In this document: piece after piece, positions 26,196 to 34,155 of the stretch
Layout of the letters: every line of letters starts with the position of its first letter
Position numbering within the stretch: position 1 is the first letter of the stretch
Assembly: GCF_900111245.1 (NCBI RefSeq)
Contig: NZ_FOGO01000008.1
Coordinates: 1-64,000, forward strand
Source of the DNA: Streptomyces qinglanensis
GTDB taxonomy: Bacteria > Actinomycetota > Actinomycetes > Streptomycetales > Streptomycetaceae
Reading direction: 5' to 3'
Length of the DNA stretch: 64,000 bases
Notes under the pieces: model-generated
Database searches by the model: none
Told to the model about the DNA's origin: nothing
What the model saw: only the letters and a program-made list of their open reading frames with translations
Position numbers and translations under genes: made by a program

Positions 26196-27278
26196 ATGAG
26201 CAACCAGCAACCCGGCCCTTACGGCCAACAGCCAGGGCAGCCCGGGCCGTACGGCCAGCAGCCGGGTCCGTACGGGCAGCCGCCGCAGCAGGGCGGCCCC
26301 AACCCGTACGGCGGCGCCCCCGGGCAGCCCGGTTACGGCTACCCGCAGCAGCCGCCACAGCAGCCACCCGGACCGCCGCCGCAGGGCTACGGATTCCCGC
26401 AGCAGCAGGGCGCGCCGGGCCGGCCCGGCCAGGCCGACCCCTACGGCCAGCAGGGGCCCTACGGCCAGCCCGACCCTTACGGCCCGCAGGGGCCCTACCA
26501 GCAGGGGCCCTACGGTCAGCCCGGGCCGCCGATGCCGCCGCAGGGCGGTGGCGGCAAGGGCAAGACGATCGGCATCGTGGCCGGCGCGCTGGTGCTGGTG
26601 GCGGCCGTCATAGGCGGCGTCGTCCTGTTCACCGGCACGGACGACGACAAGGGCGGCGGCGACAAGGGCGGCGGCTCCGTGGTGGCCGACGACGGCAAGA
26701 AGTACAAGCTCATCACCCCGGCGACGGTGGCCGGCGAATTCGACAAGACGCCCGGCTCGGAGAACAGCTCCTCGAACGGGTTCAGCGACTCGGACAAGGA
26801 CAAGTTCGAGCAGTTCGGCGTCAAGGACCCCAAGACCGTCTCCGCCAGCTATGAGAGCGGCACCGGCATCGACGCGAAGAAGCTCAGCTTCGGCGGTGTC
26901 TACGGCGAGATCGAGAACCCGGATGCCGTCGTCAACGCGGCGCTGCTGATGGTCGCCAAGGAGGCCAAGGAGGACCCGGACACCAGCGGGGGCGGCAAGG
27001 CCCAGCTCGAGGGCGAACCGGAGGAGGTCCACCCCAGCGGCCTGGGCGACGACGCGGTGATGAAGTGCCAGAAGGTGAAGTACAGCGCACCGCCCGGAAA
27101 CACTTCGGGGGTCGACAGCTTCACCATGCCGTTCTGCATGTGGGGCGACCACAGCACCATCGGCTTCGTGGTGACCGCCTCCGCGGCCGACGCGCTCAGC
27201 GGAAAGGGCACCTCGGTCACCGAGGCCGGCGAGACGACCGCCAAGGTCCGCAAGGACGTCCGCGTGCCGATCACCTGA
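26196..27278 (+). CDS. Membrane protein with Gly/Pro/Gln/Tyr-rich cytoplasmic tail, paralogue 1
   Basis: A 360-residue protein. Residues 1-120 are low-complexity with repeated PYGQQ and YGYPQQ units. A PPQGGGGKGKTIG linker precedes one membrane span (IGIVAGALVLVAAVIGGVVLF). The remaining 215 residues are an extracytoplasmic domain with two conserved cysteines (VMKCQKVKYS and MPFCMWGDHST). The tail is predicted inside, the domain outside. The next gene encodes a paralogue with the same layout and the same C-x-W-x-D-x-S-T ending, so the pair arose by duplication. Families like this are common in Streptomyces but I know of no function. GGAGG ribosome-binding site eleven bases upstream of the ATG. 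Confidence 0.88.
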   Translation: MSNQQPGPYGQQPGQPGPYGQQPGPYGQPPQQGGPNPYGGAPGQPGYGYPQQPPQQPPGPPPQGYGFPQQQGAPGRPGQADPYGQQGPYGQPDPYGPQGPYQQGPYGQPGPPMPPQGGGGKGKTIGIVAGALVLVAAVIGGVVLFTGTDDDKGGGDKGGGSVVADDGKKYKLITPATVAGEFDKTPGSENSSSNGFSDSDKDKFEQFGVKDPKTVSASYESGTGIDAKKLSFGGVYGEIENPDAVVNAALLMVAKEAKEDPDTSGGGKAQLEGEPEEVHPSGLGDDAVMKCQKVKYSAPPGNTSGVDSFTMPFCMWGDHSTIGFVVTASAADALSGKGTSVTEAGETTAKVRKDVRVPIT

Positions 27279-27303
27279 CGCCCCGCCCCTCGGCGGAGAG
27301 CGC

Positions 27304-27338
27304 GCGGCGGCGTCCGGGAGACTTCCCGACGCCGCCGC
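27304..27338 (+). terminator. Terminator after paralogue 1
   Basis: Eleven-base-pair GCGGCGGCGTC/GACGCCGCCGC stem, with an inner GGGA/TCCC stem, 26 bases after the stop codon. Confidence 0.7.
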
Positions 27339-27502
27339 TGTGCGCTGGGGCCTTCCGTGACATGTCCGGATGATTCGCCGGTCGTTCTTCACGATTGCGT
27401 TCCCGGGCGGCCCCGATTCGGCGCCCGGTGCGGCACTCCCGTCGTGGATCCGTCAGGATGTGCGAGCGCGTTCAAGCACATCAACGGAGGGGAAGCGCCG
27501 CC

Positions 27503-28432
27503 ATGAGCCAGAACCAGCCGGGTCCCTACGGGCAAGACCCCTACGGGCAGCAGCCGCAGCAGCAGCCCGGTTACGGGTACCCGCAGCAGCCGCCCCAGCA
27601 GCAGCCCGGCTACGGCTACCCCCAGCAGGGCCAGCCCCAGCAGCAGCCCGGCTACGGCTACCCGCAGCAGGGCCAGCCCCAGGGCGGCGCTCCGTACGGC
27701 CAGCCGGGCCAGCCCCAGGGCGGCGCTCCGTACGGGCAGCCGGGCCAGCCGCAGGGCGGCGCTCCGTACGGGCAGCCGGGGCAGCCGGGGATGCCCGGAC
27801 AGCCGCACCCGGGCATGCCGATGCCGCCGCAGGGCGGCGGGGGCAAGGGCAAGACCATCGGCATCGTGGTCGGCGCGCTGGTCGTCGTGGGCGCCCTCGT
27901 CGGCGGCCTGTTCCTGTTCGGAGTCGTCGGCGGCGGCGACTACAAGCTGGACGCACCGCAGTCCATAGGCGAGTACCAGCGCAAGGGCGAGCCCGACACC
28001 GGCAAGGGCGGCCAGGTCAAGGTCGGCACCGGCGAGGACAAGAAGCAGGACATCCCCGGGATGGATCCCGAGGGCCACATCAGCGCGGTGTACACCGCCG
28101 GCGAGAAGAGGCTGAACTTCAGCGGCGCCTACGGCACCCTGGACGACCCCGAGAAGGGTGTGGACTGGCTGCTGGGCCAGCTCGAGAAGACCACCGGCGG
28201 CTCGGCCAAGGCCGCGGGCGAGCCGAAGAAGGTGAGCCCCTCCGGGTTCGACGGCGACCTCATGAAGTGCCAGGACTACAAGATCATGGGCACCACCATG
28301 CCGGTGTGCGCCTGGGCGGACGACAGCACCATCGCCATCGTGACCGCCACCAACGGCAGCGGCCCCGCCTCCTCCGACGAGACCGCCGAACTGACCGCGA
28401 AGGTCTACGACGCGGCACGGGTCGAGAAGTGA
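27503..28432 (+). CDS. Membrane protein with Gly/Pro/Gln/Tyr-rich cytoplasmic tail, paralogue 2
   Basis: A 309-residue protein with the same architecture as its upstream neighbour. The first 115 residues hold repeated QQPGYGYPQQ units and three perfect 12-residue copies of QGGAPYGQPGQP. The same PPQGGGGKGKTIGI linker and a membrane span (VVGALVVVGALVGGLFLFG) follow. The extracytoplasmic domain of about 165 residues has conserved cysteines in LMKCQDYKIM and MPVCAWADDST. The ATG and GGAGGGGAAGC ribosome-binding region are nearly identical to paralogue 1. No known function. A terminator separates the two genes, so each probably has its own promoter. Confidence 0.88.
   Translation: MSQNQPGPYGQDPYGQQPQQQPGYGYPQQPPQQQPGYGYPQQGQPQQQPGYGYPQQGQPQGGAPYGQPGQPQGGAPYGQPGQPQGGAPYGQPGQPGMPGQPHPGMPMPPQGGGGKGKTIGIVVGALVVVGALVGGLFLFGVVGGGDYKLDAPQSIGEYQRKGEPDTGKGGQVKVGTGEDKKQDIPGMDPEGHISAVYTAGEKRLNFSGAYGTLDDPEKGVDWLLGQLEKTTGGSAKAAGEPKKVSPSGFDGDLMKCQDYKIMGTTMPVCAWADDSTIAIVTATNGSGPASSDETAELTAKVYDAARVEK
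27680..27787 (+). repeat. 36-bp in-frame tandem repeat, three copies
   Basis: Three contiguous 36-base units inside paralogue 2, each coding QGGAPYGQPGQP. Copies 1 and 2 differ by one or two bases. Confidence 0.9.
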
Positions 28433-28812
28433 GCCGAGCTTGAGCGCACCGCCTCCGGCCCCCTGCCGGTCGGGCGGTCACGGGCAGCCTCCGGGCCCCG
28501 GCGCCGGTCCCCTCGGACCGCCGCCGGGGCCCGGTTTCCGTGCTCCCGGACCCTGGGCGACCGGCCGCCACCTCATCGCCCACCCGAGTCCGGACAGTGT
28601 CGACCTGGCGGAGTCCGCGCGGGTCACCGTGCGCATCGAGGAACAGGTGAGGGTGCCGAGGCAGCCGCGCGGCCGGTCAGGCCGACCGGCCCCGGCGACG
28701 ACCGGCAGCCCCTCCGTCACGAAGGCCCGCCCCGGATCGGGGCGGGCCTTCGTGACGGTACGGAGGGGGAACCGGCTGCCGGGGCCCCGGACCGCCGCCG
28801 GAACCGGGGCGG
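28433..28812. other. Intergenic region before convergent clpX
   Basis: 380 bases without a supportable gene, between paralogue 2 and the convergent clpX. Holds the strong terminator at 28714-28758; nothing else recognised. Confidence 0.6.
28714..28758. terminator. Strong terminator between paralogue 2 and clpX
   Basis: Perfect 21-bp stem (28714-28734 with 28738-28758) around a three-base GAT loop, 55 bases beyond the clpX stop. Probably bidirectional. Confidence 0.85.
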
Positions 28813-30096
28813 TCAGGCGCTCTTCTCGTGGCGCTGCTGGTCGCCGTTGCCGCGGGCGCGCGGCACCAGGGTCGGGTTCACGTTGGAGTGCACGACCTCC
28901 TCGGTGATCACGACGCGCTCGACGTCCTTGCGCGAGGGCACCTCGTACATCACCGACTGGAGGACCTCCTCCATGATGGCGCGCAGCCCGCGGGCCCCGG
29001 TGCCGCGCAGGATGGCCTGGTCGGCGATGGCCTCCAGGGCCGGGCGGTCGAAGTCCAGCTCGACGCCGTCGAGTTCGAAGAGCCGCTGGTACTGCTTGAC
29101 GAGCGCGTTCCTGGGCTCCATGAGGATCTGCAGCAGGGCCTCGCGGTCCAGGTTGTGCACCGAGGTGATGACCGGCAGCCGGCCGATGAACTCCGGGATC
29201 ATCCCGAACTTCACCAGGTCCTCCGGCATGACCTCCTCGAACTGGTTGGTCGCCTCGATCTCCCGCTTGGAGCGGATGTCGGCGCCGAAGCCGATGCCCT
29301 TGGCACCCGCCCGGGACTCGATGATCTTCTCCAGGCCGGCGAACGCGCCGCCCACGATGAACAGCACGTTCGTCGTGTCGATCTGGATGAACTCCTGGTG
29401 CGGGTGCTTGCGGCCGCCCTGCGGAGGCACCGAGGCGGTGGTGCCCTCCAGGATCTTCAGCAGCGCCTGCTGCACGCCCTCGCCCGAGACGTCGCGGGTG
29501 ATCGAGGGGTTCTCGCTCTTGCGGGCCACCTTGTCGATCTCGTCGATGTAGATGATCCCGGTCTCGGCCTTCTTGACGTCGTAGTCGGCCGCCTGAATGA
29601 GCTTCAGCAGGATGTTCTCGACGTCCTCGCCGACGTAGCCCGCCTCCGTGAGCGCCGTGGCGTCGGCGATGGCGAAGGGGACGTTCAGCATCCGCGCGAG
29701 GGTCTGGGCCAGCAGCGTCTTGCCGGAACCGGTGGGGCCCAGCAGCAGGATGTTGGACTTCGACAGCTCGATGCCGTCGTCCCGGCCCTGGCCGTTCTCG
29801 CCGGCCTGCACCCGCTTGTAGTGGTTGTAGACGGCCACCGAGAGGGCCTTCTTGGCGGCCTCCTGGCCGACGACGTAGCCCTCCAGGAACTCGTAGATCT
29901 CCCGGGGCTTGGGCAGCTCGTCCCACCGGACTTCGGAGGATTCGGCGAGTTCCTCCTCAATGATCTCGTTGCAGAGATCGATGCACTCGTCGCAGATGTA
30001 CACACCTGGACCCGCGATGAGCTTCTTCACCTGCTTCTGGCTCTTGCCGCAGAACGAGCACTTGAGCAGATCGCCGCCATCACCGATGCGTGCCAC
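28813..30096 (-). CDS. clpX: ATP-dependent Clp protease ATP-binding subunit ClpX
   Basis: A 427-residue AAA+ unfoldase. N-terminal zinc-binding domain with four cysteines (LLKCSFCGKS and YICDECIDLC). Walker A GPTGSGKT at residues 120-127, pore loop GYVGED, Walker B IIYIDEID, and the ClpP-docking IGF loop (KGIGFGADI). It recognises tagged proteins, unfolds them and feeds ClpP. It lies downstream of clpP2-clpP1, with a 160-base gap that may contain its own promoter. Confidence 0.98.
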   Translation of the reverse strand: MARIGDGGDLLKCSFCGKSQKQVKKLIAGPGVYICDECIDLCNEIIEEELAESSEVRWDELPKPREIYEFLEGYVVGQEAAKKALSVAVYNHYKRVQAGENGQGRDDGIELSKSNILLLGPTGSGKTLLAQTLARMLNVPFAIADATALTEAGYVGEDVENILLKLIQAADYDVKKAETGIIYIDEIDKVARKSENPSITRDVSGEGVQQALLKILEGTTASVPPQGGRKHPHQEFIQIDTTNVLFIVGGAFAGLEKIIESRAGAKGIGFGADIRSKREIEATNQFEEVMPEDLVKFGMIPEFIGRLPVITSVHNLDREALLQILMEPRNALVKQYQRLFELDGVELDFDRPALEAIADQAILRGTGARGLRAIMEEVLQSVMYEVPSRKDVERVVITEEVVHSNVNPTLVPRARGNGDQQRHEKSA

Positions 30097-30255
30097 GAGG
30101 AGCTTCCCCTTCGCCTGGGATCCGTCAGGGATACGGACCGAGGTACGTGCTCTTCGACGGTACCTTGCCGGACCGCCGGAATGGGCCCCCCTTGGAGCGA
30201 CCGGACGGACACATCCGGCGCCGCCCCAAGGGGGCAGGGTCGTGCGCGCGAACCC

Positions 30256-30915
30256 TCAGACCCCCACCGAGGTCTTCCGGGTGGAGACGATCTGGTCGAT
30301 CAGGCCGTACTCCAGGCACTCCTCAGCGGTGAGGATCTTGTCGCGCTCGATGTCCTGCGAGATGATCTCGCGCTCCTTGGTGGAGTGCTTCGTCAGCATG
30401 TCCTCCAGCTGCTCGCGCATCCGCTGGATCTCGTTGGCCGCGATCTCCAGGTCCGAGACCTGACCGCGCCCCGTCTCGCTGTAGGGCTGGTGGATCAGGA
30501 TGCGGGCGTTGGGCAGCGCCATCCGCTTGCCGGGGGTGCCGGCGGCCAGCAGCACGGCGGCCGCGGAGGCGGCCTGCCCCATGCAGACCGTCTGGATGTC
30601 CGGCTTGACGAACTGCATCGTGTCGTAGATGGCGGTCAGCGCGGTGAAGGAGCCGCCCGGCGAGTTGATGTAGACCGAGATGTCGCGGTCGGGGTCCATC
30701 GACTCCAGGCACAGGAGCTGCGCCATGACGTCGTTGGCCGAGGCGTCGTCGATCTGCACACCGAGGAAGATCACGCGCTCTTCGAAGAGCTTCGCGTACG
30801 GGTCGTACTCCCGCACGCCCTGCGAGGTGCGCTCGACGAAGCGCGGCACGACGTAGCGGGACTCGGGCGCGATGCCGGTGAACTCGGCCCGGGCGTCCGT
30901 GGGAAATGAGGTCAT
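30256..30915 (-). CDS. clpP2: ATP-dependent Clp protease proteolytic subunit ClpP2
   Basis: A 219-residue serine peptidase: catalytic Ser117 (GQAASAAAV) and His142 (LIHQPYSE). The start at 30915 (MTSFPTDARAEF) has AGGAG 9 bases upstream. In actinobacteria ClpP1 and ClpP2 form a mixed tetradecamer and both are needed for activity. It begins 70 bases after clpP1. Confidence 0.97.
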   Translation of the reverse strand: MTSFPTDARAEFTGIAPESRYVVPRFVERTSQGVREYDPYAKLFEERVIFLGVQIDDASANDVMAQLLCLESMDPDRDISVYINSPGGSFTALTAIYDTMQFVKPDIQTVCMGQAASAAAVLLAAGTPGKRMALPNARILIHQPYSETGRGQVSDLEIAANEIQRMREQLEDMLTKHSTKEREIISQDIERDKILTAEECLEYGLIDQIVSTRKTSVGV

Positions 30916-30985
30916 CGGGAGGTTCTCCTGGAGATGAGCTGGTGGCTGCGGGAGGAGCGGGTGCCCTGCGGCGCTGTGGCGGGGC

Positions 30986-31603
30986 TCACGCACCCGTGCC
31001 GCCACCGCCGGGAAGCTGCGCGGCACTGCCGTACACCTCGTCGATGAGGCCGTACTCGCGCGCCTCCTCGGCGGTGAACCAGCGGTCGCGGTCCGCGTCG
31101 CGGGTCCACTGCTCGACGGTCTGACCGCTGTGCGCGGCCGACAGCTCGGCCAGCCGCTTCTTGGTGCGCAGCAGCTGCTCGGCGTGGATCTTGATGTCGG
31201 TGGCCGAGCCCGCCAGGCCCGCGGAGGGCTGGTGGATGAGGATGTCGGCGTTGGGCAGCGCGAAGCGCTTGCCGGGGGTGCCCGCGGTCAGCAGGAACTG
31301 TCCCATGGAGGCGGCCAGGCCCATGGCGATGGTGACGACATCGTTCTTGATGTACTGCATGGTGTCGTAGATCGCCATGCCCGCCTGGACCGAACCACCC
31401 GGGCTGTTGATGTACAGGAAGATGTCCTTGTCCGGGTCGGCGGCAAGGAGCAGAAGCTGGGCGGTGATCTTGTTGGCGATATCGTCGTCCACCGGCTGGC
31501 CGAGGAAAATGATGCGCTCGTCGAGCAGCCGGTTGTAGACCTGATCGCCGAGGCCACCACCGAAGTTGGGCTCGCCGGCGGCGGAAGGCATCGGAAGCGT
31601 CAC
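30986..31603 (-). CDS. clpP1: ATP-dependent Clp protease proteolytic subunit ClpP1
   Basis: A 205-residue ClpP with catalytic Ser99 (GLAASMGQF) and His124 (LIHQPSAG). The GTG at 31603 (MTLPMPSAAGEP) has AGGTGG five bases upstream; an ATG four codons further in is an alternative. It is the first gene of clpP1-clpP2. In Streptomyces the operon is activated by ClgR, and a matching site lies 114-128 bases upstream of the start. Confidence 0.97.
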   Translation of the reverse strand: MTLPMPSAAGEPNFGGGLGDQVYNRLLDERIIFLGQPVDDDIANKITAQLLLLAADPDKDIFLYINSPGGSVQAGMAIYDTMQYIKNDVVTIAMGLAASMGQFLLTAGTPGKRFALPNADILIHQPSAGLAGSATDIKIHAEQLLRTKKRLAELSAAHSGQTVEQWTRDADRDRWFTAEEAREYGLIDEVYGSAAQLPGGGGTGA

Positions 31604-31716
31604 GTGTCCACCTGCTCGTGTCCGGACGGCCACGCGGAGCTGGCCGCCACTGGGGTCTTCGTCTACTGGGGACCCTAACGCGCCGGTCGTCGGCCGCCAT
31701 CCCGGGCCGAGCGCAT

Positions 31717-31730
31717 TTCGCTGTGAGCGC
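31717..31730. promoter_or_regulatory. Candidate ClgR-binding site upstream of clpP1
   Basis: On the plus strand, TTCGC-TGTGA-GCG (preceded by T) fits the Streptomyces ClgR pattern GTTCGC-N5-GCG at all but the first base. It lies in the clpP1 upstream region, between the tig terminator and the clpP1 start. Confidence 0.55.
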
Positions 31731-31768
31731 AGGTGCCCCGGGCGGGTGCGTCCGCCGCGGCCGACAGC

Positions 31769-31820
31769 CGAACGGGGGGCGCCCGGGCGTGCACTCGCGC
31801 GCCCCGGCGCCCCCCGTTCG
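31769..31820 (-). terminator. Terminator after tig
   Basis: Perfect 14-bp stem (31769-31782 with 31807-31820, CGAACGGGGGGCGC and complement) with a 24-base loop, 18 bases past the tig stop. Confidence 0.75.
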
Positions 31821-31838
31821 CGGGTCAGGCGAGCCGGA

Positions 31839-33236
31839 TCAGCTCTCGGTCTTGCCGGCCTCGTCCGCGGCCTCGGCGGCCGGGGCCTGCTCGGCCTCGG
31901 CGCCTTCCTCGGCCTCCTCTGCGTCCTCGTCGCTCAGGTCGACGACCTCGCCGGCGGTGTCCTTGACGGTCACGGCCTCCACCACGGTGGCCAGTGCCTT
32001 GCCGCGGGCGACCTCACCGACGAGGACCGGCACCTGGCCGCCCTCGACGACGGCCTGCGCGAACTGGTCGGGGCTCATGCCGGAGGACTGGGCACGGCGC
32101 ATCAGGTGCTCGGTCAGCTCTTCCTGGCTGACGTTGAGCTTCTCCTTGCTGACCAGCTCGTCGAGCACGAACTGGGTCCGGATGCCCTTCTCCGCCTGCT
32201 CCTTGAGCTCGGCGTCGAACTCTTCCTCGCTCTTGTCCTGCATCTTCAGGTAGGACTCGAGGTCCAGGCCGAGCTGGCCGAGTTGGTGGTTGACCAGGTT
32301 GTGCTTGCGGCTCTCGATCTCGTCCGCCAGCAGCTTCTCCGGAACCGGGACCTCGATCAGCTCCAGGAGGGCGTCGAGCACCTTCTCCTGGGCCTGGGTC
32401 GCCTGCTCCTGCTTCTTCTGGTCGGCCAGCCGCTTGCGGCTGTCCTCGCGCAGCTCCTCCAGCGTGTCGAACTCGCTGGCGAGCTGGGCGAACTCGTCGT
32501 CCAGCTCGGGCAGTTCCCGTGCGGAGACGGTCTGGACGGTGACGGCGACCTCGGCCTCGCGGCCCGCGCCGGAGCCGCCCTTCAGCTCGGAGGTGAAGGT
32601 GGCGCTGCCGCCCGCCTCCAGGCCGGTGACGGCCTCGTCGATCCCGTCGAGCAGCTCGCCGGAGCCGATGGTGTAGTCGACGCCCTGGGCGACGCCGTCC
32701 TCCAGCACCTCGCCGTCGATCCGGGCCTCGAGGTCGACCTTGACGACGTCGCCCTCGGCGGCGGCCCGCTCGACCGCGGTGGTCGAGGCGAAGCGCTCGC
32801 GGAGCTGCTCGACGGCCTCGTCGACGTCCGCGTCGGAGACCTCGGCCGCCTCGACCTCGACCTCGATGCCGGAGTAGTCCGGGATCTCGATCTCGGGGCG
32901 GACGTCCACCTCGGCGGTGAAGGCCAGCAGCTCGTTGTCCTTCAGCTCGGTGATGTCGACCTCGGGCTGGCCGAGCACGTTGAGCTCGCCCTCCTCGACG
33001 GCGGACTGGTAGAGCTTCGGAAGCGCGTCGTTGACGGCCTCCTCGAGGACGGCACCGCGGCCGAAGCGCTGGTCGATCAGGCGCGCAGGGATCTTGCCCT
33101 TGCGGAACCCGGGCACGGTGACCTGCTGGTTGATCTTGCTGTACGCCGCGTCGAGGCTGTCCTTGAGCTCCTCGAAGGGCACCTCGACAGTGAGCCGAAC
33201 CCGGGTCGGGTTCAAGGTCTCCACGGCGCTCTTCAC
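31839..33236 (-). CDS. tig: Trigger factor (ribosome-associated chaperone and peptidyl-prolyl isomerase)
   Basis: A 465-residue trigger factor. The N-terminal ribosome-binding domain has the signature PGFRKGKIPARLI. The middle FKBP-type PPIase domain begins near AAEGDVVKVDLEARIDGE. The C-terminal chaperone arms end in an acidic Ala/Glu tail. I chose the GTG at 33236 (MKSAVETLNPTRVRLTVEV), with GGAGA six bases upstream. It meets nascent chains at the ribosome exit. It is upstream of and codirectional with clpP1P2, and tRNA-Pro lies 100 bases before it on the same strand. Confidence 0.97.
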   Translation of the reverse strand: MKSAVETLNPTRVRLTVEVPFEELKDSLDAAYSKINQQVTVPGFRKGKIPARLIDQRFGRGAVLEEAVNDALPKLYQSAVEEGELNVLGQPEVDITELKDNELLAFTAEVDVRPEIEIPDYSGIEVEVEAAEVSDADVDEAVEQLRERFASTTAVERAAAEGDVVKVDLEARIDGEVLEDGVAQGVDYTIGSGELLDGIDEAVTGLEAGGSATFTSELKGGSGAGREAEVAVTVQTVSARELPELDDEFAQLASEFDTLEELREDSRKRLADQKKQEQATQAQEKVLDALLELIEVPVPEKLLADEIESRKHNLVNHQLGQLGLDLESYLKMQDKSEEEFDAELKEQAEKGIRTQFVLDELVSKEKLNVSQEELTEHLMRRAQSSGMSPDQFAQAVVEGGQVPVLVGEVARGKALATVVEAVTVKDTAGEVVDLSDEDAEEAEEGAEAEQAPAAEAADEAGKTES

Positions 33237-33338
33237 GGTCGGTCTCCTTGGGGCTGGCATTGGGGGTTCTGCTGACTTCTTGGCTGCGCCCCGTATGCAT
33301 GCAGACACGACACAGGCACGCGCGTCTTTCATAGTACG

Positions 33339-33415
33339 TGGTCGGGGTGGCCGGATTCGAACCGACGACCTTCCGCTCCCAAAGCGGACGCGCTACCAAG
33401 CTGCGCCACACCCCG
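33339..33415 (-). tRNA. tRNA-Pro (anticodon TGG)
   Basis: A 77-base cloverleaf including an encoded 3' CCA. The acceptor stem starts CGGGGTG. The anticodon loop CTTTGGGAG gives anticodon TGG, and the T-arm GGTTCGAATCC is intact. Its -10-like TACTCT lies at 33435-33430 on the minus strand. Confidence 0.97.
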
Positions 33416-33420
33416 TCGGT

Positions 33421-33448
33421 GCGACACGTAGAGTACATGTCGTAGGAT
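33421..33448. promoter_or_regulatory. Overlapping divergent promoters of tRNA-Pro and tRNA-Gly
   Basis: Rightward: GCGACA (33421-33426), 16-base spacer, TAGGAT (33443-33448). Leftward: TACTCT on the minus strand at 33435-33430. The -10 of one promoter lies within the spacer of the other. Confidence 0.5.
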
Positions 33449-33485
33449 GCGGTGCGTGCCGATCCGGTCCGCCGATCCGGCTCAC

Positions 33486-33556
33486 GCGGGCGTAGCTCAA
33501 TGGTAGAGCCCTGGTCTTCCAAACCAGCTACGCGGGTTCGATTCCCGTCGCCCGCT
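33486..33556 (+). tRNA. tRNA-Gly (anticodon TCC)
   Basis: A 71-base cloverleaf: acceptor GCGGGCG/CGCCCGC, D-arm TAGCTCAATGGTAGA, anticodon arm CTGGTCTTCCAAACCAG with anticodon TCC, T-arm GGTTCGATTCC. No encoded CCA. A 17-bp terminator hairpin follows within nine bases. Confidence 0.97.
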
Positions 33557-33960
33557 CAGGAGTGCGAAAGGCCCGGCCCCCGAGGGGGCCGGGCCTTTCG
33601 TCGTCTCGCGAGGGCATCGTCGTCCCACGCGGGCCCCCGCGGTGTCGCCCCGCCACTCGGTCGCGGCATCGGCCCGCCGCCCTGTCGTGGCGTCGGCCCG
33701 TGTCGCAGAGCGTCTCTGCCCGGCTGCGGTGCGGGCATGCCGGGGCCGGGCGCGGGCATCCCCGGGGAGGGCGGGCGCGAGGGCACCGCACGCGTCCGGC
33801 CGCCCCCGGGGGAGCCGCCCGGACGCGGCCCGGCGACGCGTGGCGGCGGGGTACGGCGGGTGGCGCGGAGGCGGGCCGGGAAGAACACGCGGCCGCTTGC
33901 GGGCGGGCCTCCCCGCGGGGAGGCCGCATCTGCCGGGAGCGGATCCGGTCGGCGGCCCCG
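33557..33960. other. Intergenic region after tRNA-Gly
   Basis: 404 bases. It starts with the tRNA-Gly terminator; the rest is extremely GC-rich low-complexity DNA with short direct repeats (GTCGGCCCG, CGGGCATGCC/CGGGCATCC). Reading frames through it are Arg/Pro/Gly runs on both strands and I do not accept any as a gene. Confidence 0.5.
33565..33600. terminator. Terminator after tRNA-Gly
   Basis: Perfect 17-bp inverted repeat CGAAAGGCCCGGCCCCC (33565-33581) with its complement (33584-33600). Confidence 0.85.
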
Positions 33961-34155
33961 CTAGAAGCTGATCTGGTTGATCGTGTCGGCGACCGAGTTC
34001 AGGAACCGGTTGATGGACGGGGCCATGCCGCTGGAGGCGAGGAAGAAGCCGAAGAGCACGGCGACGATGGCGGGCCCCGGCTTGATGGACTTGCTCCGGA
34101 TCATCACGACCAGGATGACCGCCAACAGCACGACAACGGACAGCGAGATGGCCAC
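33961..34155 (-). CDS. Small two-span membrane protein
   Basis: A 64-residue protein, GTG start. Hydrophobic spans cover residues 3-19 (ISLSVVVLLAVILVVMI) and 28-43 (AIVAVLFGFFLASSGMA), with a basic hinge between and an amphipathic end. Proteins of this size and pattern are common in Streptomyces. Function unknown. Confidence 0.65.
   Translation of the reverse strand: MAISLSVVVLLAVILVVMIRSKSIKPGPAIVAVLFGFFLASSGMAPSINRFLNSVADTINQISF

Noticed and set aside
33556..33888. A 110-codon minus-strand frame after tRNA-Gly
   Set aside because: Low-complexity Pro/Gly/Arg translation overlapping the tRNA terminator, without a ribosome-binding site.
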